A stretch of DNA of 32,531 bases from Myxococcales bacterium (GTDB lineage: Bacteria; Myxococcota_A; Polyangia; Nannocystales; Nannocystaceae): assembly GCA_014240065.1 (NCBI GenBank), contig JAAZXR010000049.1:1-32531 (forward strand). The letters are read 5' to 3'. The notes under the pieces were generated by a model. That model was not told the origin of the DNA. It was given only the letters and a program-made list of their open reading frames with translations, and ran no database searches. A program made the position numbers and the translations under genes. This document shows, one piece after another, positions 17,557 through 24,194 of the stretch. The first letter of the stretch is position 1. Each line of letters starts with the position of its first letter.

Positions 17557-18216
17557 TTAGTTCTCCGGCTGCTGGCCGGCGTCGACCTCTCGTGAGGTCG
17601 TTTCAACGGCTGCTTCGAGCCGGCGAACTTGGACGGGGGTGTCCGCGCCAAGGGTCGCATAAACGCGGCTCGAACTGTGCGGGCTCTCGGTGAGTTTTGT
17701 CTCCGCCTCTTTGCGCGCCGTCCCTAGCACTTCGACCCGGTCTCCGACTCGCAGACAAATTCGTTCGTAGCGGGGCCCCGACTCTGGCGCCGCGATCACG
17801 CGCGCTTGGTCGAGATGCATGAGCGCCGCCTGTCCGGTCTCGTCGCCCACGAGGACGAGCTGCGCGGCGACCGCGGCGTCTCGCCCCTCGCCGGCTCGGT
17901 TAAAGTAGACGATGGGGTGGGTGTCACCACCGAGGGTCTCCGTGGCGGAGCGAATCACGCCTTCGATTTTGCTCGGCCCGTCGTTTAGCGCGGCGATGTC
18001 ACTGCGAACACACTTCGACATCCGGGCCACGTCGAGGTCGAAATCGAGTCGCCGGGTGCGCGATGTCTGTCGCGCGCCGGCGTGGCGCTTGAGCGCGGTC
18101 TGGCTCACCACGAGCACGCAGACGGCGACCAGCACCAGCAACGTGAGCTTGGTCCAGCTTCCGTCTGCGATCCATTCCACGTCGCCGTCGGCGGCGAGGA
18201 GCAAGGTGGCGATCAT
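17557..18216 (-). CDS. One-TM protein with a GIDE/OB-like domain
   Basis: The 219-residue protein starts at ATG 18216, whose first bases overlap the TGA of the upstream protease gene (ATGA, translation coupled). A strong GGGAGGT (18221-18227) precedes it. One membrane helix (KLTLLVLVAVCVLVV, about 23-37) is followed by a soluble domain. The stretch GPSKIEGVIRSATETLGGD, AQLVLVGDETGQAALMH and VGDRVEVLGTARKE has the order of conserved parts of a GIDE/OB-fold domain: an EGV strand, a long loop, then FxLxDxTG, then GDxVxVxG. The fit is suggestive, not proven. The function is unknown; it is probably a membrane partner of the retropepsin-like protein. Confidence 0.65.
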   Translation of the reverse strand: MIATLLLAADGDVEWIADGSWTKLTLLVLVAVCVLVVSQTALKRHAGARQTSRTRRLDFDLDVARMSKCVRSDIAALNDGPSKIEGVIRSATETLGGDTHPIVYFNRAGEGRDAAVAAQLVLVGDETGQAALMHLDQARVIAAPESGPRYERICLRVGDRVEVLGTARKEAETKLTESPHSSSRVYATLGADTPVQVRRLEAAVETTSREVDAGQQPEN

Positions 18217-19559
18217 CGCCACCTCCCTTGCTCAAGCGAGAGCACATATTCGACCTCTGGGCGCTCTCCCTCACGGAACACGCGCCCGCGCACCAGCGAT
18301 CGCGCGGTGCCTCTCGCGGGCAGATGGGAGATGCGAGATCCGAACAAGGTGGTGTCCGTGGTGAATTCTACGCGGGGCACGACGTCGTAGACGTCGCGAT
18401 GCGAGAGGTTCTCCACTTCGAGTGACCAGGAGATGTAGCCCTGGAACACCTCAGGGATCCCCGCGAGTCGCAGGTTGAGGATATGTCGAATGTCGAAGGC
18501 GCGATTGCCCGAGTTGTTGAAGTGCCGCGGGTCGAGGTGCATCTCCTGGCGCTGGTAGTCCATCTCTACGACGAAGTTTCGAGTCACGTTGAGGCCGAGG
18601 AGCCCCTCGGTGCGCTTGGAGCTGCAGTCTTCGCATACGGCGACGAGGACGCCGCGGATCGTCACGTCACCGAGGGTGAGCGCGTCGAGATACACCATGG
18701 GCGTCTTGGCGGGGCCTTTGGCGGTGTTGAAGGCTTGGGTGGGCGCGTCGGGGCGGACGTGGACACCGAGCTCCTCCGCGAGCGCGGGCGTGATCGTGGT
18801 GAAGGTCGCGCCCGTGTCAAAGAGATAGTCCACGGTTTTTTCACCGCTGGGACCGCGCAGGGTCGCCGGGATGGTGATGCCGGTGCCGTTGGGATCGAAC
18901 TGCACGTAGATGCCCTCCTGGGTCCCCTCGTCACCGCCGCCCCCGCGCAGCGCTCCGAGCGAGTCGCGATCTTTGGCGGCTTGGTCGGTGTCTCCGGTGC
19001 CCTCGGGATCGGGGCGCGCTTCGAGGTCCGGTGGGTCGGCGACGGGGATTTCGCGCCGTGGCACCGGCGCGCTCCGCGACGTGGACGGGGTGGCGGAGTC
19101 GGGCTCCGATGGGGGGGGGCTGACGCGGTCTGCGAGGTTCATGCCCCACGCCGAGACCACTTGTGCGCGGCGATCGCTGGTGCCTAGGCGCTCCATGGTG
19201 TCGAGCCCCAAACGACGCAGCGCCGAACCCACCGAGTCGGGGACGAGGATGATCGCGATGACGACCACGGCAGAGTTGAGCAGCGGGAACAGATTGAGGG
19301 CGGTGGGCAGCGCCTGGCTAGGCACCTTCGGGTGCTTCCACAGCGCGAGGATGACCGGGAATCCTACGCTCAAGACCAGGGGGAGCACCCACCGCGGCAA
19401 GAGGTTGGCATCGGAGCCGTTCAGCATATAGAGGAAGACAAAGCCGCCGCCGATCCCGAGCAGCGCGAGGGTCGTGAGCAGCGACCATCCGAGCGCATCG
19501 ACGAAGACTCTTCCTCGACTGCGTTTGCGCGGGCCAATGCTGGGGTGGTGCTGGGGCAC
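18213..19559 (-). CDS. Membrane-anchored retropepsin-like aspartic protease
   Basis: Start GTG 19559 was chosen because GGGGGAG lies 5 nt upstream. The resulting 448-residue protein begins with a short basic cytosolic region and then hydrophobic segments at about 22-46, 52-74 and 84-107. A long Pro/Ser/Asp-rich linker follows. From about residue 220 a retropepsin-like domain starts: YVQFDPNGTGITIPATLRGPS, the catalytic DTGA at 248-251, TITPALAEELG, and EGLLGLN at about 318-324. Such proteins work as dimers because each chain supplies one Asp. The remaining 120 residues form a beta-rich domain. The likely role is cleavage of a periplasmic or membrane protein. It is ATGA-coupled to the next gene. 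Confidence 0.85.
   Translation of the reverse strand: MPQHHPSIGPRKRSRGRVFVDALGWSLLTTLALLGIGGGFVFLYMLNGSDANLLPRWVLPLVLSVGFPVILALWKHPKVPSQALPTALNLFPLLNSAVVVIAIILVPDSVGSALRRLGLDTMERLGTSDRRAQVVSAWGMNLADRVSPPPSEPDSATPSTSRSAPVPRREIPVADPPDLEARPDPEGTGDTDQAAKDRDSLGALRGGGGDEGTQEGIYVQFDPNGTGITIPATLRGPSGEKTVDYLFDTGATFTTITPALAEELGVHVRPDAPTQAFNTAKGPAKTPMVYLDALTLGDVTIRGVLVAVCEDCSSKRTEGLLGLNVTRNFVVEMDYQRQEMHLDPRHFNNSGNRAFDIRHILNLRLAGIPEVFQGYISWSLEVENLSHRDVYDVVPRVEFTTDTTLFGSRISHLPARGTARSLVRGRVFREGERPEVEYVLSLEQGRWR
18221..18227 (-). promoter_or_regulatory. Shine-Dalgarno that sets the start of the one-TM protein
   Basis: GGGAGGT on the minus strand lies 4 nt before ATG 18216, inside the 3' end of the upstream gene. 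It prefers this ATG over GTG 18222, which would overlap the ribosome site. Confidence 0.7.
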
Positions 19560-19564
19560 AAAGA

Positions 19565-19571
19565 CTCCCCC
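19565..19571 (-). promoter_or_regulatory. Shine-Dalgarno that fixes the retropepsin start at GTG 19559
   Basis: GGGGGAG lies 5 nt upstream of GTG 19559. The in-frame alternative at 19646 has no comparable site and would add an unlikely N-terminus. Confidence 0.7.
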
Positions 19572-19647
19572 TGAATCTAGCACCGCTGCGCGTTGTCGAC
19601 AGCCGGGCGCCACCAATCGCATGTTCGTGCATGGCGCGGCGGCCATA

Positions 19648-21138
19648 TCACGCTGACGGTGGCGTCTCGCCGGACGCGCGCTGCGCTCGCGGCAGCACCA
19701 ATTTGAAGCACGCGCCGGAGCCTCCGCCAGCCTCGGGGTCGGGGGCGACGCAGCGGAGGTCGCCGTGAAGGCGCTCCGCGAGCCCGCGGCTCACCGCGAG
19801 GCCCAACCCAGAGCCTTGGCCCACCGGGCGGGTCGTGTAGAAGGGCTCAAAGATCCGATCTCGGAGCTCCTCTGGAACGCCCGGTCCGTGGTCAGTGATG
19901 AGGATTTGGACCTTGTCCGCGGCGGGATCGATGCGGACTCGGACGGGACGCGGCGAGGCGACGGACTCTCGACTCGCGAGGGCGGCGTTGATGAGCAGGT
20001 TCATGACGACCTGCTGGAAGACGCCCACATCGACCTCGATGCAGACATCGGAGCCAGACTCGACCGCGAACTCGATGCCGGCGGCGCGGCGATCCATGGA
20101 GACGAGCTCGACAGTCTTGAGCACCTCCTCTCGCACGTTGCACGGCTCTGGTTCAAATGCCCGGGGCCGGCTGTAGTCGAGGAGCTGGGCGACGATGTCT
20201 TGAATGCGCTCGGTCTGCTCCGACATTGTCTGTAGGATTTCTCGGTGTTGTCGCGCGACCCCTTCGCGAGGGTCGAGCAGGAACTCGACGTAGCCATGTA
20301 CGGCGGCGAGCGGGTTGCCCACCTCGTGCGCGACCCCGGCGGCGAGGCGTCCGACCGCCGCGAGCTGTTCGCTTCGACGCAGGGCCTCCGCCTGCCGCGC
20401 GTTCGCCTGGCGCTCGGTGTCGAGGCTGGTGATCATGGCGTTGAAGTCGTGCGCGAGGTTTTGGAACTCCGAAGGGCCGTCTTCAGGGATCGGGCTCTGG
20501 AGGTCCCCGTGCGCCACGCGTCGCGTCGCCTCTCGCAGCTGTCGCATCGGCCGGAGGATGTTGCCGTCGAGGAGGAAGTTGCCGGCGACGAGCATGAGGA
20601 AGATGATGCTGAGTGAGAGCCCGAGCATCTGGAGGATGACGGCGCTCTGAACCCACCTCTCGGGCGCGGCGGTGATGCGAAGGACGGGGCGGCGCGCTTG
20701 AGGGCTCCCGCCGAAGGTGGGCACGTGGGCGTTGAACACCAGCCGCTGCCCCAGGGTCGACGCCTCGGCATCGAGACCGTGCTGTCTTGACTGCGGTGGT
20801 TTCGTGGGGCCCTCGGCGCCGGCGCTGACGATGTGAGTCGCCCCGTGGGCGCCCACGAGGAACAGGTTGATGCTCCGAATTCCAAGCTGTGTGCTCACCG
20901 ACTGTTGCAGCAGGTCAGAGATGATCGCGCGATCATATTCTTCGGGTCCGTGGAAGTGATTCCCAACCAAAGACGCGACGGTGCGCGCGTAGATGTCGAG
21001 GCGCTCTACCTCTCGTTGGTCGTGTCGGTGCTTCGCCAGGGCTTGACTGACGAGCGAGAGCGACATGACGGCGAGCCCTACGAGCAGCGCGAGCGTGACG
21101 AGGAGCTCGATGCGGAGGCTCTGCGCGCGCTTAGGCAC
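19648..21138 (-). CDS. Membrane sensor histidine kinase with HAMP domain
   Basis: From GTG 21138 (GAGG 4 nt before it) the protein has 496 residues. Two membrane helices at about 8-32 and 167-190 flank a roughly 130-residue periplasmic sensor domain. A HAMP region (about 191-245) and a coiled segment lead to the dimerisation/phosphoacceptor box VAHEVGNPLAAVHGYVEFL with H271. The ATP-binding domain has the N-box NLLINAALAS, DHGPGVPEE, FEPFYTTRPVGQGSGLGLAV. No receiver domain and no adjacent response regulator are present, so the partner lies elsewhere. It overlaps the small CxxC protein gene by 8 nt and is probably co-transcribed with fur. Its signal is unknown; iron or redox state is a guess from the neighbours. 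Confidence 0.9.
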   Translation of the reverse strand: MPKRAQSLRIELLVTLALLVGLAVMSLSLVSQALAKHRHDQREVERLDIYARTVASLVGNHFHGPEEYDRAIISDLLQQSVSTQLGIRSINLFLVGAHGATHIVSAGAEGPTKPPQSRQHGLDAEASTLGQRLVFNAHVPTFGGSPQARRPVLRITAAPERWVQSAVILQMLGLSLSIIFLMLVAGNFLLDGNILRPMRQLREATRRVAHGDLQSPIPEDGPSEFQNLAHDFNAMITSLDTERQANARQAEALRRSEQLAAVGRLAAGVAHEVGNPLAAVHGYVEFLLDPREGVARQHREILQTMSEQTERIQDIVAQLLDYSRPRAFEPEPCNVREEVLKTVELVSMDRRAAGIEFAVESGSDVCIEVDVGVFQQVVMNLLINAALASRESVASPRPVRVRIDPAADKVQILITDHGPGVPEELRDRIFEPFYTTRPVGQGSGLGLAVSRGLAERLHGDLRCVAPDPEAGGGSGACFKLVLPRAQRASGETPPSA

Positions 21139-21328
21139 TGCCTCGCCCGAGCACCGTGAGAGAGGAGGAGCGGATCCCTCGACGTGAGGAGGGCGGAATC
21201 GAGGGCGCCGAGGTCGCTTCACAGCCGGCGCACCGGGGCTGGGTCATCCGCCGAAGATGCGCGGCGGCGGACCACGTCGCCAAGACGAGCGCGACGCCCG
21301 TGGCGACTTCATGCATGAGCGCGGTCAC
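21131..21328 (-). CDS. Small one-TM protein with CxxC, between fur and the histidine kinase
   Basis: GTG 21328 overlaps the TGA of fur (GTGA), and GGAGAGG lies about 10 nt before it. The 65-residue product has a membrane helix (HEVATGVALVLATWSAAAHLR, about 6-26), a basic cap and a CAGC motif at residues 33-36. It ends with a short Ser/Arg tail. The stop TAA overlaps the start of the kinase gene by 8 nt. One helix followed by a Cys pair recalls FeoB-associated Cys-rich membrane proteins, but those carry more Cys. The tight overlaps at both ends argue that the gene is real. Function is unknown; a metal-binding helper is an inference. Confidence 0.6.
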   Translation of the reverse strand: MTALMHEVATGVALVLATWSAAAHLRRMTQPRCAGCEATSAPSIPPSSRRGIRSSSLTVLGRGSA

Positions 21329-21852
21329 TGTGAGGCGGCCTCTCCGTCGCTCTCGTTCGAGATTTTCTCTGAGGGGCAAGAGCCCCCGCGGATCCCGCGC
21401 GCGCGCGGGCACATGCCGTAGAGTTCGAGCTTGTGGCGTACGAGGGTGAAGCCGAAGCTTCGCGCGACCTTGTCTTGCAGCCGCTCGATCTCGTCGTTCT
21501 CAAATTCGAGTACGTGGCCGCACTCCACACAGATCAGGTGGTCGTGGTGGGCTGTGTCCCCCGCGACTTCATAGACCCGAGACTCGTTCCCGAACCGTCG
21601 CTCGGCCGCGAGTCCGCATTCGGTGAGGAGCTTGAGCGTCCGGTACACCGTGGCATAGCCGAGCTTTGGGCTGTGCGATCGAGCGTGGGCCAACAGCTCG
21701 TCCACGTTCACGTGCCCCGACAGACCAAAAAACGTCTTGGCCACCACGTCCCGCTGCCGCGTGGAGCGGAGTTGTTTTTTTTCGAGATATTCGTGGAACT
21801 GCGTGAGCAGTCCGTCGATCTCGTTGGGCGCCAACTGATGCTCGGAGGCCAT
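21325..21852 (-). CDS. fur: Fur-family metal-responsive repressor
   Basis: The 175-residue protein has the Fur winged helix (TRQRDVVAKTFFGLSGHVNVDELL, then the recognition helix YATVYRTLKLLTECGLA at about 66-82). The metal/dimer domain follows, with AHHDHLICVECG (C108, C111) and further Cys at 148 and 159. H102, H103 and H105 fit the regulatory metal site. The extra tail GGSCPSEKISNESDGEAASQ is longer than usual. Fur proteins bind AT-rich palindromes under high Fe(II), but PerR, Zur and Nur share the same fold, so the metal is not certain. The start is ATG 21852; no strong ribosome site is visible. A perfect palindrome lies 41 nt upstream. Confidence 0.88.
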   Translation of the reverse strand: MASEHQLAPNEIDGLLTQFHEYLEKKQLRSTRQRDVVAKTFFGLSGHVNVDELLAHARSHSPKLGYATVYRTLKLLTECGLAAERRFGNESRVYEVAGDTAHHDHLICVECGHVLEFENDEIERLQDKVARSFGFTLVRHKLELYGMCPRARGIRGGSCPSEKISNESDGEAASQ

Positions 21853-21892
21853 TTAGGCACAGGCTAACCGCCAACACTCGGTCCCGGCAAGT

Positions 21893-21907
21893 GCTGACTG
21901 CGTCAGC
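21893..21907. promoter_or_regulatory. Perfect 6-3-6 palindrome in the fur/xseB divergent region
   Basis: GCTGAC-TGC-GTCAGC lies 41 nt upstream of the fur ATG and about 130 nt upstream of xseB. It is a perfect inverted repeat with a 3-nt spacer, as in many dimeric-repressor operators. It does not resemble the AT-rich Fur box. It could be an operator for fur, xseB or both, or it could arise by chance in GC-rich DNA. Confidence 0.4.
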
Positions 21908-22035
21908 GTTGAGGCGCCGTAAAATCAATGTTGGGGTCCGGCTAGGCCACATTCTAGGCCCTCGGGGTCGGAGGCCCGGCCACGTTGGGGCAGCCGTTGC
22001 GGGCGGCGGCGGCGGCCCCGTATACTCCCCGCTCC

Positions 22036-22329
22036 ATGGCCACCTCAAAGAAAGGAAGTCGCGCGCGCAAGGGCGCTTCACCGTCTCCAGCGGGCGACGC
22101 AGACGTCGAACCGCGGGTGGAGTCTCTCCTGGACGAGCTCGACACAGTCGTCGACGCGCTCGAAGAGGGCGACCTCCCCCTCGAAGAGGCGCTTGAGAGG
22201 TTCGAGCGCGGCGTGCAGCTGGCGAAGAAAAGCCACCGCGCGCTCGACGCGATGGAGCAACGCGTCGAGCGGTTGCTCGCGGATCGCGACGGGGTCGAGA
22301 CGGAGGAGATGGACGCGGGCGATGAGTGA
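22036..22329 (+). CDS. xseB: Exodeoxyribonuclease VII small subunit
   Basis: The 97-residue protein has a lysine-rich N-terminus and the XseB helical core VESLLDELDTVVDALEEGDLPLEEALERFERGVQLAKKS, followed by an acidic tail. With XseA it forms ExoVII, which degrades single-stranded DNA in the cytosol. No XseA is in the window. ATG 22036 gives the right length, and upstream in-frame codons add no family match. The stop overlaps the following ispA start by 8 nt, so the pair is translationally coupled; this xseB-ispA order is widespread in proteobacteria. Confidence 0.88.
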   Translation: MATSKKGSRARKGASPSPAGDADVEPRVESLLDELDTVVDALEEGDLPLEEALERFERGVQLAKKSHRALDAMEQRVERLLADRDGVETEEMDAGDE

Positions 22330-23173
22330 CGCGGGGGCGTGGATCGAAGACCGTCGCGCGATGGTGAACAGCGCGCTCACGAAGGCGCTTGAACTCCCCA
22401 GCGAGTCCGACCCTGGCGGGCTACGCGAGGCGATGCGGTACGCCGTGTTGCACGGGGGCAAACGCGTTCGCCCGCTCTTGGTGCTCGCGGCGTGTGAGGC
22501 GGCGGGCGGCACCCCAAAGATGGCGCTCCCCGCATGTTGCGCGTTGGAGATGGTGCACGCGTACTCGCTCGTGCACGACGACCTCCCGGCCATGGATGAC
22601 GACGCGGAGCGCCGCGGCCTCCCTACGGTCCACGTCGAATTTGGTGAGGCCAACGCGATCTTGGTGGGAGACGCGTTGTTGACGGAGGCGTTTCGGGTGC
22701 TCGCTCGCGGCGCGGTCGGAGTGGCACCGGCGGCGATGGCCGAGGCCGTCGTGCGGCTCGCGACACACGCGGGGATCGACGGCATGGTCGGCGGTCAAGC
22801 CCTCGACTTGGCGGCGGGACAAGATCTCGCCGACTTGGGGGAGCTCGAGCAGGTCCACGCGCTGAAGACGGGCGCTCTGTACGCTGCGGCGGGCGCGTTG
22901 GGGGCCTTGTGTGCGGGAGCGCCGACGGAGCAGGTGGCGCAACTTGAGGAGTTTGGGATGTCATTCGGAGTGGGCTTTCAGCACGCGGATGACGTCCTCG
23001 ACGATGATCAGCCCAAACTTCGCGCCCAGGCGAAGGAGCGGATGGAGATTTTGCTCGCGACCTGTGAGCAGATCACCGACACCTTCGGCGACCGGGGGGA
23101 GCCCCTGCGCGGCCTCACGGGTTGGCTCCGAGCGCGCGCACGGGATGCCGCCGCTGGCGCTCGATTCGAGTGA
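22322..23173 (+). CDS. ispA: Farnesyl diphosphate synthase-type prenyltransferase (IspA), short C-terminal half
   Basis: This makes prenyl diphosphates (normally C15 FPP) from IPP and DMAPP. The 283-residue protein shows GGKRVRP (45-51), the first Asp motif DDLPAMDDD (86-94) in the context YSLVHDDLPAMDDD with the two-residue insertion of bacterial FPP synthases, FGEANAILVGDALLTEAF, KTGAL (182-186) and the second Asp motif DDVLDD (223-228). After the second motif the usual 30-or-so residues with GDxxxxGK-x-TYP are missing: DDVLDD runs straight into QPKLRAQAKERM. This may affect IPP binding or product length. ATG 22322 overlaps xseB. Dxs, often next in this operon, is absent here. Confidence 0.88.
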   Translation: MSDAGAWIEDRRAMVNSALTKALELPSESDPGGLREAMRYAVLHGGKRVRPLLVLAACEAAGGTPKMALPACCALEMVHAYSLVHDDLPAMDDDAERRGLPTVHVEFGEANAILVGDALLTEAFRVLARGAVGVAPAAMAEAVVRLATHAGIDGMVGGQALDLAAGQDLADLGELEQVHALKTGALYAAAGALGALCAGAPTEQVAQLEEFGMSFGVGFQHADDVLDDDQPKLRAQAKERMEILLATCEQITDTFGDRGEPLRGLTGWLRARARDAAAGARFE

Positions 23174-23276
23174 AGACGCTCCCTGGAGTGGAATTGGACC
23201 AGGCGCCGGCGGTCGGTGCCCCGGCTCGTCGCTAAAAAATGCAACGAGGTTGCGAGGTTGGAGCGTGGCCCATACC

Positions 23277-24194
23277 ATGAGGAGCGTGCTGTCGTTTGGG
23301 AGAAAAAAACGCGTCGACTCAAAGACGCCAGAGACACCACAAGATGCGTACGTCGTGGTGTTGGCGGGTGATCGCATGGGCGAGACGTTCCGGATAGCGC
23401 CCGGTCAGACGGCCATCGGCCGCGGGATCCAGTCGGGGGTCCGTATCAACGACGACGGGATCTCACGGGTGCACGCGTATGTCGACAGCGACGGGCGACA
23501 GTATGTGCTCCGCGACGCGGGGTCGACCAACGGCACCTACGCCAACGGCGCTCAGGTGGAGAGCCACACCTTGTCCGACGGCGACAAAATACAGATCGGC
23601 TCGACGAGCGTCCTGCAATTTACCTTTGACCAAGACGTGCGCGCGCCCGCAGACGACAACCTCTACGGTGAGGCCAGCAAGGATCGCCTCACGGGGCTGT
23701 TTAACCGCGCATACTTCGAGAACCGGCTGGAGAGCGACGTGGCGTTCGCGTTGCGCCACGGAAAGGCGCTGGCGGTGATCTCCTTCAATCTCGACAACTT
23801 CCGGCAAGTGAATGACGCCCACGGCGTGGCGGTGGGAGACACCATCTTGCGTGATGTGGCGAACCGAGTGCGCGGCACGATCCGAGGAGAGGATATCTTC
23901 GCTCGCGTGGGTGGTGAAGACTTCGTGGTCATCTGCAGAGACGTGGACGCGACGCGGGCGGCGAACGCGGCGCAGCGTATCCGCGGGCTCATCGGGGAGA
24001 AGCCGTTCAGCATTGGGGGAGAGGGGCTCGCAGTCACCATCTCTCTCGGCGTCGCCGACCTCGGGATGCTGCCCTCGCCGAGCGGCGAGGCGCTGTACAT
24101 CGCGAGCGAGCGGGCGCTGGCCTCCGCAAAGACACAAGGGCGCAACCTCGCGTGCGTCTACGACCCTCAAGGCCAGCCAACCCGCCTCGTGTGA
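23277..24194 (+). CDS. FHA-GGDEF protein with degenerate catalytic motifs and intact I-site
   Basis: The 305-residue protein has an N-terminal FHA domain (VVLAGDRMGETFRIAPG; GRG 48-50; ISRVHA 62-67; STNGT 83-87), which binds phosphothreonine. A GGDEF domain starts with DRLTGLFNRAYF (136-147). The metal-binding part of the family, DxDxFKxxND, reads NLDNFRQVND (N171 replaces the first Asp). The signature reads GGEDF (212-216) instead of GGD/EEF. An allosteric I-site RxxD is present at 203-206 (RGED), five residues before GGEDF. This suggests c-di-GMP binding rather than synthesis. ATG 23277 is the best start. FHA-GGDEF proteins are known in Bdellovibrio (DgcB), where they are enzymes. Confidence 0.9.
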   Translation: MRSVLSFGRKKRVDSKTPETPQDAYVVVLAGDRMGETFRIAPGQTAIGRGIQSGVRINDDGISRVHAYVDSDGRQYVLRDAGSTNGTYANGAQVESHTLSDGDKIQIGSTSVLQFTFDQDVRAPADDNLYGEASKDRLTGLFNRAYFENRLESDVAFALRHGKALAVISFNLDNFRQVNDAHGVAVGDTILRDVANRVRGTIRGEDIFARVGGEDFVVICRDVDATRAANAAQRIRGLIGEKPFSIGGEGLAVTISLGVADLGMLPSPSGEALYIASERALASAKTQGRNLACVYDPQGQPTRLV

